This document shows positions 21,297 through 31,535 of a stretch of 64,000 nucleotides of DNA, piece after piece. Source of the stretch: Rhizomys pruinosus (taxonomy: Eukaryota > Chordata > Mammalia > Rodentia > Spalacidae). The stretch's first letter is position 1. Each line of letters begins with the position of its first letter. The DNA lies in the NCBI GenBank assembly GCA_009823505.1, contig VZQC01000265.1, positions 5,441,159 to 5,505,158 of the forward strand. The letters are read 5' to 3'. A model generated the notes under the pieces. It made no database searches. It had not been told where the DNA came from and was given only the letters and a program-made list of their open reading frames with translations. Both the position numbers and the translations under genes were made by a program.

Positions 21297-21984
21297 CTTG
21301 CAAAGCAGAGTTAGGGAGGGGACAGCGGCTTGGCTATGTGAGGCAGACTCAGAACACATCCACCACCATACACTGTCTCAGGCTTCTAGCTGGCCAAACA
21401 GGAGTCCTGTCCCTCGCTCTGGTCACTCCAAGCTAGTGGTGGAGAAGCTGCCATGCTGGTGACGGTGGGGGAGGCAGGCTGTGTCATTCACGCCGGAAGT
21501 CTAAGTCTATGGCATTCTCAGGGCTCTTCTGTGTGCCTCCCCAGAACACCAAGAATGGATGAATCAGTCTCGGCTCATCAGAGCCTTTCATGCTAAACCA
21601 GCCCGAACGACTGATTTAGAAACTGCGTGGTCTTGTTCTTTGAGTGGATTTCTGAGGCGCACTCCAGAGCTGGCCCAGGTCTTCATTATCTCCACGCACA
21701 CCCTTTGATTAAGCATCTGTGACTGCACAGGGCTGTGTGCTGGGTACTGTACCCAGCCAAAAAAGGCCAGAGCAGGATGCATTGATGGGAGACACATAAC
21801 CAGAACACTCATGCAATGGGGGGGAAGGTACAAACAAAGATACCATTTGTACCAACCCTCAGGGATCGTCACAATCCTGTGAATAATTGCTATAATTCTA
21901 ACTGAAATATGAAAGCACAAGGGTACAGTGCCTATGGTGTCCCCAGTGGCAGAAGGAAGACACCTAGTTTTCTAATTCCAGTCC

Positions 21985-22140
21985 CGGTAAGGCTGCCTGG
22001 TATTTCCCAAACCTTTGACCAGAAACCTGTGGCATCTGAGCCAGCTGGGGATATTCTTAAATGCAGATTCCTGGACCCAGAGATCTGCTTCATCAGATGG
22101 AGGTGGGAGCTGTAGCAGTCCTCAGGTGACTATAGTATGT
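21985..22140 (+). mobile_element. MER5-type DNA transposon remnant
   Basis: TTTCCCAAACCTTTGACCAG, GGGGATATTCTTAAATGCAG and ATTCCTGGACCCAGAGATCTG follow the MER5 (hAT-Charlie) consensus order. Confidence 0.75.
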
Positions 22141-22329
22141 GGCCCTCCTCGGGGTCACTCCTGAAACTGTCTGCTCCAGAAGCCTTGGAGTACAGATGGA
22201 TCCCAGCCTCATCAGGCCTCAATGTCCCTTGGTCTTTAAAGGAGTAGTAAGGTCAGGCCTCATCAGGCCCAGAGAAGCAGAATCACTCCATCCCTCAGGC
22301 AAGAGCCTTGGCTGTCCTTGGGAAGGTCC

Positions 22330-22435
22330 TTAGGTAGCTGGGCATGGTAGTACATGCCTTCAATTGTAGCAGTCAGAGGCTGAGGCAGTAGAATGGCAAA
22401 TTTGAGGCCAGCTTGGGCTATAGGGTAAGGCCCTG

Positions 22436-22439
<4 letters not shown>
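22330..22439 (+). mobile_element. B1-type SINE, 3' part replaced by GA run
   Basis: TAGCTGGGCATGGTAGTAC, GAGGCTGAGGCAGTAGAATGG and GAGGCCAGCTTGGGCTA are 7SL-derived blocks, and a (GA)n run follows where the A-rich tail would be. Confidence 0.8.

Positions 22440-22481
<42 letters not shown>
22440..22481 (+). repeat. (GA)n microsatellite
   Basis: About 21 GA units next to the B1 tail. It gives the meaningless RERERE reading frame. Confidence 0.97.
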
Positions 22482-22484
<3 letters not shown>

Positions 22485-22904
22485 TTGGGTAGTTCTAATA
22501 TGCAGTGCTCTAAAGCAAGAGAGAGTTGTCAGAAGTCATTACCCAGGTACAGAAGCAGGTGGACTGTCCACTGTTTAGTCTTTCATTTCAAAGCTCTGTC
22601 CCCTTCATTCTGTGTTCTTGGGACTGAGCCCAGGAGAAACCATGGAGTCATGTATTCCAATGGTGTCCTCCTTTAGGGAGTTTTCTCATTTTCCTTTCCT
22701 AGATTCTTAAGTTTAAAAAGGGTGTGGAGACAGACTCCCTACTCTGAAGTGAATATGGGGTACAGAGAGTCTCCTCTCAAGCCTTCAGATATTGTGGCTT
22801 GTGGTGTCAGCATCTGTGACTGTGAATTAATACTGAGAAACAGTGTATCTTGCCTGTCAATACCTGGCCCGTGTTCTGGTGCCCATTTAAAGTAGCACGC
22901 TGGA
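22482..22904. other. No feature recognised
   Basis: Unique sequence between the GA run and the B4 element. Confidence 0.5.
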
Positions 22905-23089
22905 ACCGAAGAGATAACTGTCAGTAAAGTGCTTGCCTGGTAAACTAGAGGCCTTGACTTTGATCTCCAGACCCCATGTAAAAAAGCCAGGTGTGGTGGC
23001 ACGGATTGGTAATCACAGCACCAGGGAAGCAGAGACATGCTGATCCCTGGGCTGGTGGCTGGTGGAGAGTCTAGCCCAGCAAAGGATCA

Positions 23090-23128
<39 letters not shown>

Positions 23129-23270
23129 ACAAACAAATAAATAAATAAATGACATAGGTTCAGCACTGAGAATGACCTATGGCTTCCACGTGCACACACG
23201 TATATCTAAACACTCCTGTGTACCTGCATATACACGGACACACACACTAATGCATACATATGCATACACA
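22905..23270 (+). mobile_element. B4 SINE (ID-B1 fusion type)
   Basis: tRNA-like head with AAGTGCTTGCCTGG and AGACCCCATGTAAAAAAGCC, then a B1-like GGTGTGGTGGCAC...AGCAGAGACATGCTGATCCC part. An (AATA)n run occupies 23090-23150. The 3' part, TGGCTTCCACGTGCACACAC with alternating CA, completes it. Confidence 0.85.
23090..23150 (+). repeat. (AATA)n microsatellite
   Basis: Tetranucleotide run with one AAACAAAC interruption, internal to the B4 element. Confidence 0.97.
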
Positions 23271-23271
23271 C

Positions 23272-23294
23272 CGATGATGATGATGATGATGATG
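23272..23294. repeat. (GAT)n microsatellite
   Basis: Seven GAT units at the 3' end of the B4 element. Confidence 0.95.
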
Positions 23295-23593
23295 TAGCAT
23301 ATGATCCATATATCAGAGTCCTATACTATGAGATTTGACCCTGTAGTTTAAGACTTATAACTAAACATGGGGATCATAGAAACTGGTAACAGTAAAAGGT
23401 TTCTGAACAAGTAATGACCCCAAATTAATTCTATATCAAATGTGTAAGGAATCTAAGATGTTTCTAGCAGTACTTGCCTACATGTCATCCTGTGACTTCA
23501 CTATGGCTTGGTTACCTCTTTGCATTGTGCATACTGTCACCCCAGACAATTCAGTGCATGCCGCCTGAAAACCTCAGCTCAAATTCAAGACTA

Positions 23594-23655
23594 TTGTATG
23601 TTAGGAATACTATGATTATAATATAGTTAGGAATCATAGTATTCCTAACATACAA
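23594..23655. repeat. 24-bp perfect inverted repeat, 14-base loop
   Basis: Arm 23594-23617 is the exact reverse complement of 23632-23655, and 14 AT-rich bases separate them. The stem core is TATGTTAGGAATACTATGAT. It lies just left of a B1 tail but is not part of B1. No repeat family I know explains it. Confidence 0.95.
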
Positions 23656-23664
23656 AGTTTTCTG

Positions 23665-23833
23665 CTCTTTTTTTCTCTCTTTTTTTTTTGGTCTTGTTGA
23701 GACAGGGTCTCTCTGTAGCCCCAGCTGACTTGGAACTCTCTATGTAGACCAGGCTGGCTTTGAACTCACAGAGATCCGCCTGCCTCTGCCTCTCAAGTGC
23801 TGGGATTAAAGGAATGTGCCACCATGCCCATTC
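23665..23833 (-). mobile_element. B1 SINE
   Basis: Well preserved antisense B1: GAGACAGGGTCTCTCTGTAG, GAACTCACAGAGATCCGCC, AGTGCTGGGATTAAAGG and TGCCACCATGCCC, with a T-rich (tail) start. Confidence 0.95.
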
Positions 23834-23995
23834 TGTAATGGTTTCATTACAGAAAATAAAGGCTTTAAATACTGTTCTACTGTCATTTCTCAGCATATAA
23901 GCATAAGATTACTATATTATTGGGTGATACTGGCTTAGAATGTTTGGTTTAAAAATTGTTTAAAAAAATAGAGAAAAATAAAAATTGCTGTTTTA

Positions 23996-24158
23996 GCTGG
24001 GCATGGTGGCGCATGCATTTAATCCCAGCACTTGGGAGGCAGAGGCAGGTGGATCTCTGTGAGTTCAAAGCCAGCCTGATCTACATAGTGAGCTCCAGGA
24101 CAACTGGGACTAAAGGGAAACTCTGTCTCAAAAATAACAAAAAAATAATAAAAAAGTA
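23996..24158 (+). mobile_element. B1 SINE with target duplication
   Basis: GCTGGGCATGGTGGCGCATG through AACTCTGTCTCAAAAATAAC. A 15-base target duplication (AAAATTGCTGTTTTA at 23981-23995; one mismatch at 24159-24173) frames it. Confidence 0.95.
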
Positions 24159-24173
24159 AAAATTGCTATTTTA

Positions 24174-24345
24174 TAGACCATGCAAACCTAGGGATCTGAG
24201 TTTAATTTTTAGGTCACATGTAAAGATGGATGGAGAGAACCGATTCCACAAAATTGTGTTCTGGCCCCCAAAATACACTGTGGCACATGTGCCCCCCAGA
24301 TCACACACACAACACCAAAGTAATAATAAATAAAAATATAAAAGT
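24174..24345 (+). mobile_element. RSINE1/B4-type SINE, diverged
   Basis: GATCTGAGTTTAATTTTTAGG, GATGGATGGAGAGAACCGATT and GTTCTGGCCCCCAAAATAC followed by ACACACACAAC match RSINE1-type order. Confidence 0.65.
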
Positions 24346-25227
24346 TCCTGTTTGAGTTGCTGATTTGAGTTTCAGAAACAATAATTAAAAGAATTTTGGC
24401 TTGAAATTAGGATGGATTTTCCAACAATTTCTGAAATAGCCCTAAACATACTTTTGCCATTTTGTACTTATATTCTCAGTATTGATAATTATAAAATCAA
24501 AATATCTATCAACTTCAAAAAACACTGAAGATGTTCTATGTCTGGTGATATTCAGCCAAAATTTAATTTCTTATGTAAAAAGAAACAGCTACTTCAGAGT
24601 TCTTGCGTCAGAGGTGCCTGATACCTCCAGTCTACATTGTGGACCCACAGAGACTACAAGTTAATGTTTGCTGATCTTAGCAAAGTTTTGGGGGAATTTT
24701 TGCTATGGAGCAACAGGTGTGTGTTTAGCATATGTTCCTCTGTATACACAGGCTATGTCAGGAAAAGGGTAGGTGGCACCTGAGAGGGCTTAGGGCAGGC
24801 CAGTGGACCAGGCGGGGCTGGGCTGTGGATGGATCCCGAGCTGAAGCAGGGGACTGTTGAAGGAAGCAGCTTGTTGGTGTCCTGTCTACTCCTTATAATC
24901 TAGGCTCCTCTACTTATCTTTTTAACCATTTTAGTACCTACTGGCTCGTGCCTTTATGGAAGGTGTCCAGAACATATCCTATGTCTTAGCATTTCATTAT
25001 CTTGAAATTCATTCAGCTAGTGTTTGTAGAGCGGTTCCTCTGGACCTACTCACAGGACAGGGCTTTTGCATTTCACAATGCTGACAGGCTTGTCTCTTGC
25101 GGGGCTCTTCTCCCCTAGGCAATGCTGAGTACATCTTGATGCAGGACACCTTCTCTGTACTGCTGGCTCCCCACAACACCCAGACCACAGTATGGCATTC
25201 TGCAAATATTTAATAATGCAAGAAGAC
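24346..25227. other. No feature recognised
   Basis: Unique sequence. Nothing beyond short meaningless frames. Confidence 0.5.
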
Positions 25228-25432
25228 TGTACGGGCTGTGATAGGGGCGAATGGTCAAACTACAGCAATATAGTCTGGACACTCATTTGATCAACTTGAT
25301 TGAACATACGAGCCCCCCCCTGCTGGATGGTGGGACCCATGGGCTGTGTGGGTTTGGGCACAACTGCTTGCAAATTGGTTTTACATGAAGGATGCTTGTA
25401 CTCATAAATTATCACTTATTGTTAAAAAATGA
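25228..25432 (+). mobile_element. Unclassified dispersed repeat, copy 1
   Basis: About 205 bases nearly identical to 44363-44570. Shared blocks include CAGCAATATAG, CTCATTTGATCAACTTGATT, GCTGGATGGTGGGACC and GCTTGTACTCATAAATTAT, ending in an A-rich GTTAAAAAATGAAAAAAA. The A-rich end suggests a retroposon. I do not recognise the family. Confidence 0.75.
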
Positions 25433-25605
25433 AAAAAACTGAAGAAAGATGCAGGACAGTTATGGCAGAATGCATGATCTGGGATGGGGTGGGGTGGGGT
25501 GGGGGGAAGGGAAAGGGAAATATGCCTGAACTGAATTGGAAAATGATGACTGAAATACACAAAGCATCAATAAAAAAAATGAAAATAAAAAAAGAAGACA
25601 ACTTG
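25433..25605 (+). mobile_element. L1 3'-end fragment with G-rich tract
   Basis: Contains GGCAGAATGCATGATCTGGG, a G-quadruplex-capable run at 25481-25506, TTGGAAAATGATGACTG and AATACACAAAGCATCAATAA with an A-rich tail. It matches the 3' UTR of the L1 at 8905 and the pieces near 40420 and 59812. It is a truncated insertion attached to the end of the unclassified repeat. Confidence 0.8.
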
Positions 25606-26006
25606 ACAATCGTTAGAGGCATTATAAAGCCACAGACAGGGACAGAAGTATGAGAGGCTGTGAGTTTTTGACTAACAGCATCTATTACATTTCTGGAAAG
25701 CAGCAAGAAACTTTTCCAAGTTATCCAGTTTAATCCACAAAGTATCTGCTTTTGATGAAAATATATTCCCCATTTTTATTAGTAGGTAAATGAACACCTG
25801 GAGAGGCAAGGTAATTTGCTCTCAGGACACAGTAAAAATAATAGTCAACACTGGGGGAGCAGGACGAATGAGCTCCCTGAATAATCCTCCTCCAGTGAAT
25901 ATGGAGACAGATAAATACGAGGAAATGTTCCCACGTCTACACTTGCAAGCTTCTGTGTGGCAGAGCCAGGAGCAGGGCCTACGAGTTTGAGTCTGGCACT
26001 GTTGTT
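25606..26006. other. No feature recognised
   Basis: Unique sequence, no exon or repeat recognised. Confidence 0.5.
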
Positions 26007-26007
26007 C

Positions 26008-26042
<35 letters not shown>

Positions 26043-26048
26043 TTATTA
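26007..26048. repeat. (TTTA)n microsatellite
   Basis: Tetranucleotide run at the tail side of the minus-strand RSINE1. Confidence 0.95.
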
Positions 26049-26203
26049 TTTTTTTCGTGTGTGGGTGCATTCATACCATGGTGCATGTTAGAGAACAATC
26101 TGTGGGAGTTTTCTCCTTCTGCCATGTAGGTTTTTGGGATGGAACTCAAGTTGCCAAGCTTGGTGGCAAATACCTTTACCACTGCACCATCTTTCTGGCC
26201 CTG
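26049..26203 (-). mobile_element. RSINE1/B4-type SINE
   Basis: Antisense body: GAGAACAATCTGTGGGAG, TTCTCCTTCTGCCATGTAGG, GCCAAGCTTGGTGGCAAATAC and CCATCTTTCTGGCCC. Confidence 0.75.
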
Positions 26204-26449
26204 GTACTGTTGTTCTTAACAGTGGGAACGGTGGTGACAGAGCTGGGACTACAGGTGAGGTGTGGGCTCAGCCCTGCCTCCTGCTGCTTCCCCCTCCACC
26301 TCCCCACCCCTGCTTCCTTCATCTGTCCAGCTGAATTCTATCCTGCGGAGCCAGCAACACTGTTCAATATGGCCCTGATTTATTTCTTTTAAGTCATTCT
26401 TTGATTTCATTCAATTCTTATTTTTCTTCAAAAATGAATAAATCAGGGT

Positions 26450-26730
26450 TTGGGGAGAAGGCCAGTGTGTTAAGTGCTTGCTGTCAACCATCAGCACCTG
26501 AGTTTGCCTCCTTGGCACCCAAGGAAAAGCCAGGCACAATGGCACACATCTATAACCCGGGCTCTGGGGCAGGGGCTTGGAACAGAGGCAGGTGGGTTGC
26601 TGCAGCTGCTTGGCCATTCCCAGTCTAGCTAACCAGTGAGCTCCACGTTCCCCATCTCTGAAAAATAAGTGGTGAGGGTTCAAAGAAGACACCCAACGTT
26701 GATCTCTGGCCTCCACAGAGGCACACATAA

Positions 26731-26772
<42 letters not shown>
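26450..26772 (+). mobile_element. B4 SINE with (CA)n
   Basis: GTTAAGTGCTTGCTGTCAACC head, AAAAGCCAGGCACAATGGCAC middle, GTTGATCTCTGGCCTCCAC 3' part and a (CA)n run at about 26732-26770. Confidence 0.85.
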
Positions 26773-27221
26773 AAACCAGAGCTCTCCTAGGCCATCTTAG
26801 AAACGCCATGGGGTGCTTTCCCCATCCAGCATTTCGATGGTCCTGTTACTGGAGACAGATGGAGAAAAAGGACGAAGGAGGTGAGATGAGGTGGAAAAAT
26901 AATAATCATCCCTGGGATGGTCAGGAGCGTCTCGTCTCAAAGATGAACTTTTGGGTTAAAAAGAGTCTAAACTCCTGGTCTGCTGCCCCCCCTTTTTTTT
27001 GACAGTAGGAGACAAATGCGAGCTGGCAAGTAATGAGGTTTCCATGGGTGTCAGGTGGAGTTTAGAATTCTGAAGGCAAACGCTCCTCAGTTCTGAATTA
27101 GCATCCTTTCTTCCTGGGCACAAGGAGGTCTATGTTTCTCTTTTCCTCCCCAGCCCCACACATGCTCTTTCATGCAAGTCAACAGTCCTGCCCCACAATA
27201 GGTGTGATTGCTTCCCATTAC

Positions 27222-27235
27222 GTTGTCATGGCAAC
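27222..27235. promoter_or_regulatory. RFX X-box candidate
   Basis: GTTGTCATGGCAAC matches the palindromic X-box (GTTRCCATGGYAAC) with one change. It lies in repeat-poor sequence, so it is not SINE-derived. Confidence 0.35.
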
Positions 27236-28384
27236 CCCCCTTGCCATCTGGGGGGTGGGGAAGTGGTAGCGGAAACAAATGAGTGGCCAATCAGGCTTTC
27301 CAGGAAAGTCTCTTCATGACACACTGCTCACTGCCAACTGTGGCGGCCTAGTGGAATAACGGGTGGTGTGGAAGGGCCCTGTTGATGGGCACATTGTTGG
27401 AGCCTGATCGAACTGAGGGACAAAGACAGAGGGACACTTGGTATTAACATGCGTTCACTGACTGACGGGTTATTGATCTGCATGAGGAGAAGGATAGAGC
27501 AAATGGTTACATGGGGATTCCAAGGTCCTTCACGGTTGAAATGTCAGGTGATTCGTATGTGATTCCTATGAGACTTATACGACAGGCATATTCTTTTCTG
27601 TGCCAAAGGTTACAGAATCTAGTGGCACCATGGTCAGTACTCCTCTCCTTCTCCCTGGCTTGAAACGGATATATCTCCTTTCAAGAACTTCAAGGACAAG
27701 AGTTAGAAGGTCTGGCTCTGGCGGAACACACTATGCTTTGGAGACTGCGGGGAGCAGCTATGTGGTCTCTGGTGGCAGCAGCTCTCAGCCGGTTTGTACC
27801 GTCTCCTCTAGGACACGCTGAGAGCAGCGCCCCATTCGCTGGCTTGTTACGAGGACCCAGTGTGGTAATGGCAAGCTAGATGCCTGCTCCTGATATGCAT
27901 TCGATGGATGCCAGCCACCGCTGACACATCTGGCCACACATCTCCTGTGCCGTTGGCATGATGCCCTGAACTGGTGTCCGTATCTCCCCACTTCAGACCT
28001 ATGCTCTGGTGAACAAGCGCAGCAGTAGTGAACTTTCCGTGGCCCAGGAGCCAGACATAGCTTTTCACTGATGACTTCCAAACTCAGCCATCTCTCTATC
28101 AGAGGCAAGAAAGCACCCTTCCTGAGCACCTGGGGGCAGCTTGGCACTCCTTAGGACAGCTGTTGACTTCCTACTACTATCTACTGCAGGGTTCCTTTAA
28201 TTGCACCCGAGGAAAGTCTGTGGATGGAATGGGCCTTAGAAGTGAGGCACGGCGTCACCCTCAAGTGGCCTGCAAGCCCAATGTGATCATCTCCTAGCTT
28301 GCTCCTGTCCTGATGCCCACTGCTTTACACTGAGCCCCTGGGGGCTTTCTGATCAAGAACAGGGAAGACAGACAGCCAGAGAAG

Positions 28385-28470
28385 GCAGCTGAGGTCGACT
28401 GGAGTAATTAATCCTAAAGGTTACCAGTGCCTGTCCTGCTGAGGAGCAGGAATCCAATTACCCACAGTGA
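28385..28470. promoter_or_regulatory. Candidate conserved non-coding patch
   Basis: Contains GAGTAATTAATCC (overlapping paired-type TAATTA and OTX-type TAATCC) and CCAATTACCC in repeat-free sequence. This is inference from motif density only. Confidence 0.25.
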
Positions 28471-28784
28471 CAGCAGCTTAGTCTCCTGGGAGACACTCAT
28501 CTGCAGGGTGGCTGGACAACCTGTCCACTTGAGATCTTCCTGACAAACAACCCCAGCCTTACCCTCCACATCTTCCAAAACCCCAGCTAGGCTCAGATCT
28601 CAGCTGACCAGGACAATGTTGGGGTCACCAGACAAAGGAGCGAATTCTGGGAGTCTGGAGCAGAGCTGCTTTAAGAGGCCTCCTGGGAGGAGTCTGTTTC
28701 CTTTGTAGGAACAGAGACGATAGAGCCGAGCCAGACCTAGAAGATAAGTCAATAGCAGGAGGGAAAGAGAAGCAATGAGAGACC

Positions 28785-28880
28785 TAAATGAGTTTATTTG
28801 GCCATTAAATAAATATGCAAAATTATGCAGATGTGAAAATGGGCATATAATTTTCCATCAATTGATCTGGCATCATCTGA
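28785..28880. promoter_or_regulatory. Candidate conserved non-coding patch
   Basis: TTTATTTGGCCATTAAATAA then ATATGCAAAATTATGCAGAT, two POU-like ATGCA sites close together, in repeat-free DNA. Conservation is unverified. Confidence 0.25.
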
Positions 28881-29436
28881 AATAGAGCCATGGTTCTGGA
28901 TAAGGAAAACACTGGGAGAGAATTCTGGCTTCCTTTCCTCCACCATCTCAAAGAATGCAGGGTGGGAGCAGGGAGTCTGGAAAGGAGGCGGCTCTTCCAG
29001 GTACCTGACTAGGACCAAGACAAGCCCAACCTGTCCAGAACTTCTACCTTGGACAACAGGGAAAAGGAAGCCAAGTCTTCAGGGCTGCCACAAGGGAAAG
29101 GAATTTGACTTTTGTGATGCAAATTGACTTCCTGGCTTGAAAGTACATGATTAAAATGATATGTTTCAGTGTGGGAGCCAGACAGCAGATTTGGTATTCG
29201 AAAGCAGCAGCTGCTGCTTACACACAGGGGTGCCTGCAAGGTGTGCGGAGGAGTGAGGAGAGAGTATTTGCTGCAGCCTGGAGACCCCACGACTGGGGAA
29301 TCAGCACAGCCCATTCTAGTGGGATCATTATAAGCCTGACCACCACTTGTGGAGAGGGTATGAAAGGACGAGTGTCTCATTCCTCTTTCCTCAGAAGCAT
29401 TCCCTTTAGCCTTGGATTGGCCGGTGGAATGTGGAA

Positions 29437-29466
29437 TGTCTTGGCACATGGAAATGTGCCAAGACA
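29437..29466. repeat. 13-bp perfect hairpin with GGAA loop
   Basis: TGTCTTGGCACAT (29437-29449) pairs with ATGTGCCAAGACA (29454-29466) over a four-base GGAA loop, which fits the GNRA tetraloop form in RNA. Confidence 0.95.
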
Positions 29467-29514
29467 GACAAGGCCCTTGACCTTAAGGAACTGACATTTC
29501 AGTAAGGACAGTTG

Positions 29515-29650
29515 GCCAGGGTGCAAATGTGGACTTCAGCATTTACTGTTATTTTAGATTATGACTTGATCCTTCTGTGCCTTGGTATCTTTGTCATTAC
29601 AATAAAGATAAATGAAAGTATGTGCTACCATAATACCATAATAAGGGTTG
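29515..29650 (+). mobile_element. MIR fragment
   Basis: TGACTTGATCCTTCTGTGCC, TTGGTATCTTTGTCATTAC and ATAAAGATAAATGAAAGTATG follow MIR order. Confidence 0.6.
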
Positions 29651-29664
29651 GATTTACCTTTTTC

Positions 29665-29899
29665 TCTTTAAAAAATATTTTATTTAATATTTTTATTTTA
29701 TGTGTATAAGTGTGTTTCCTGCATGTATGTAAGTGTACCTGTGTCATGCAGTGTCCATGGAGGTCAGAAGAGAGTGTTGGATCCCTTGGAACTGAAGCTA
29801 GGGATGGTTGTTAGCTGCCCTGTGGGTGCCGGGAACTGAACTCAGGTCCTCTGCAAGAGCAGCCAGTGCTCTTAACCACTAAGCCATCTCTCCAGCCCC
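29665..29899 (-). mobile_element. B3-type SINE (no duplication)
   Basis: Head at 29899 (CATCTCTCCAGCCCC on the plus strand), with GGAGGTCAGAAGAGAGTGTTG, CTTAACCACTAAGCC and a T-rich tail side at 29665. It lacks the 17-base duplication. Confidence 0.92.
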
Positions 29900-30540
29900 T
29901 TAATGTCCCCTCTTTCGACAACTAAAATATCATATGAATGTATTTTTAAATGATGGACAAAAAGCAGCATAAGACTGAGAGAGGGGGAACAAACAAGGAG
30001 GAACCCCTACAATTTCCTCATTCTACTGCCTTAACCCAATTTCTGGGATCAGTACAAGGAAAGGAACCCAAACAAGCATAGCTCAGAATTCTTGAGCTCA
30101 ATCAGCTGAGACATCTAGAACGTGCAGGGCAGAGATCCGCAAGGCATCGCCTTATATGCATCTTTGGCTAAATACTGATTTGAACACATATGGAATGAAA
30201 CTGCATGAGACTGGAAGAAGAACCACTACAAAGCCACAGGACAAACAATCTTCAGAGCTCGGACAGGGCTGGAAGTTCATGTTCCTGTGAGCCAGAGTGG
30301 TTGGACCTCATGGTAAATTTTCAAAGCATCAAGTAGGGTTGAGAAATTTACCACCATAGTAATAGGGCTAAATTAGCCTCAAACAAAAGGTGTCTCCAGA
30401 CTTCCTATTCCATTTAAAAGCATCAAGCTGATCCCAATTAATTGTATGCCAGAACAAACAACAATGCCCTTTAAAGGAATAAAGGGGAAAAAACAACACC
30501 AACAAGGTTAAATTCATGGTCTAGCATCTAATGAAAAAAT

Positions 30541-30680
30541 AACAAGGCATGGTGGCACACCCATCATCCCAGCACCTGGGAGTCTGAGGCCTGAGAATCA
30601 TTAGTTTGAGGCCATCCTGGACTACATAATGAGTTTGAGGCCAGCCACAATGACATAGTAAGATCCTGTATAAAAAAAAC
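30541..30680 (+). mobile_element. B1 SINE, diverged, nested in ancient L1
   Basis: GGCATGGTGGCACACCC, CCCAGCACCTGGGAGTCTG and GAGGCCATCCTGGACTACA, then AAGATCCTGTATAAAAAAAC. Confidence 0.85.
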
Positions 30681-30787
30681 AAACAACCAATCTGAATCAA
30701 ACCAAACAAAAGAATAAACAATACAAACAAGTATATGAAAAAGAAAAAAAAAAAGAGTAGTAACCAGAATTAAAAAATATCAATACA

Positions 30788-31027
30788 GGCTGGAGAGATA
30801 GCCTAGCGGTTAAGAGCACCAACTGCTCTTGCGGAGGACCCGGGTTCGAACCCCAGCACCCACAAGGTGGCTAAGAACTATCTGTAACTCAAATTCCAGG
30901 AGAACTCCAGTTCCAGGGGAATCCAAGACCCTCTTCTGACCTCCGCAGCATTGCACAACACAGGTGCACAGACCTACATGCAGACAGTACACTCATACAC
31001 ATACAAAAATAAATAAAATAAAAAAAA
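30788..31027 (+). mobile_element. B3-type SINE, duplication subfamily, nested
   Basis: GGCTGGAGAGATAGCCTAGC head, intact B box GGTTCGAACCC, and the 17-base duplication around 30885-30920. Target duplication ATCAATACA at 30779-30787 and 31028-31036. Confidence 0.95.
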
Positions 31028-31183
31028 ATCAATACATTAAAAATGTTCCAGGAATGATAGAGATAATAGCATACTAGAACATTAAAACTATTCTGACAAA
31101 CATAATACACAAGCTCAAGAATGTAGATGAAAACATGAATGTGATGGGCATAGAAATGAAAGACAGAAAAATGCTCCCAGGCA

Positions 31184-31535
31184 CTAAGGAGATGGCTCAA
31201 TTGGTTAAGTGTTTGCCATGAAAGCAGGAGGACCCATGTTTGAATCTCCAGCACACACATAAAAGCAGGGTACAGTGTCATGGGTCTGTAACTACTGTTG
31301 GGGGTAGGGAAGAGATAGGTGCATCTCTGGAGCTCCCTGGGTAGCCAGCCTAGCCGAATCAATGAGCTCCAGGCCCTCAGACAGACTGTCTCGACTGTCT
31401 CAAAGAATAAGGAGGACGGTATCTGATGTCAACCTCTAGTCTCCACACATATTCACATGCATGTACACCCACACATAAATGTGCACACTCACACATAAAT
31501 ATGTACATAGATCACACACATACATACCTACAAAT
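31184..31535 (+). mobile_element. B4 SINE nested in ancient L1
   Basis: AGGAGATGGCTCAATTGG head with AAGTGTTTGCCATGAAAGC, CAGGGTACAGTGTCATGGG, CTCAGACAGACTGTCTCGAC and the CTCCACACATATTCACATGC tail. Confidence 0.85.

Larger units (their letters stand above)
19701..21984. other. Unique block with scattered motif hits
   Basis: About 2.3 kb with no interspersed repeat I can name, which is unusual for this window. It holds a perfect SRF-type CCATATTTGG (20200-20209), a perfect MEF2-type CTAAATATAG (21100-21109) and an RFX X-box-like GTCACCATGGCGAC (21283-21296). Each motif alone is near chance expectation for 64 kb. No coding exon is convincing. Confidence 0.45.
26773..29514. other. Long repeat-poor block
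   Basis: About 2.7 kb with almost no interspersed repeat recognised. It holds an RFX X-box-like site (27222-27235), two AT-rich homeodomain/POU-type patches (28385-28470, 28785-28880) and a short hairpin (29437-29466). The open frames at 27600-27821, 27785-28147 and 29009-29494 overlap on both strands. I recognise no product in them. Confidence 0.45.

Noticed and set aside
22413..22676. Frame with RERERE stretch
   Set aside because: Translation of the (GA)n run.
27600..28147. Possible gene in the frames at 27600-27821 (+) and 27785-28147 (-)
   Set aside because: No recognisable domain, overlapping opposite-strand frames and no clear splice signals. Base composition gives no support for coding.
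30788..30860. tRNA-like A and B boxes
   Set aside because: They are the tRNA-derived head of a B3 SINE, flanked by a target duplication, not a tRNA gene.
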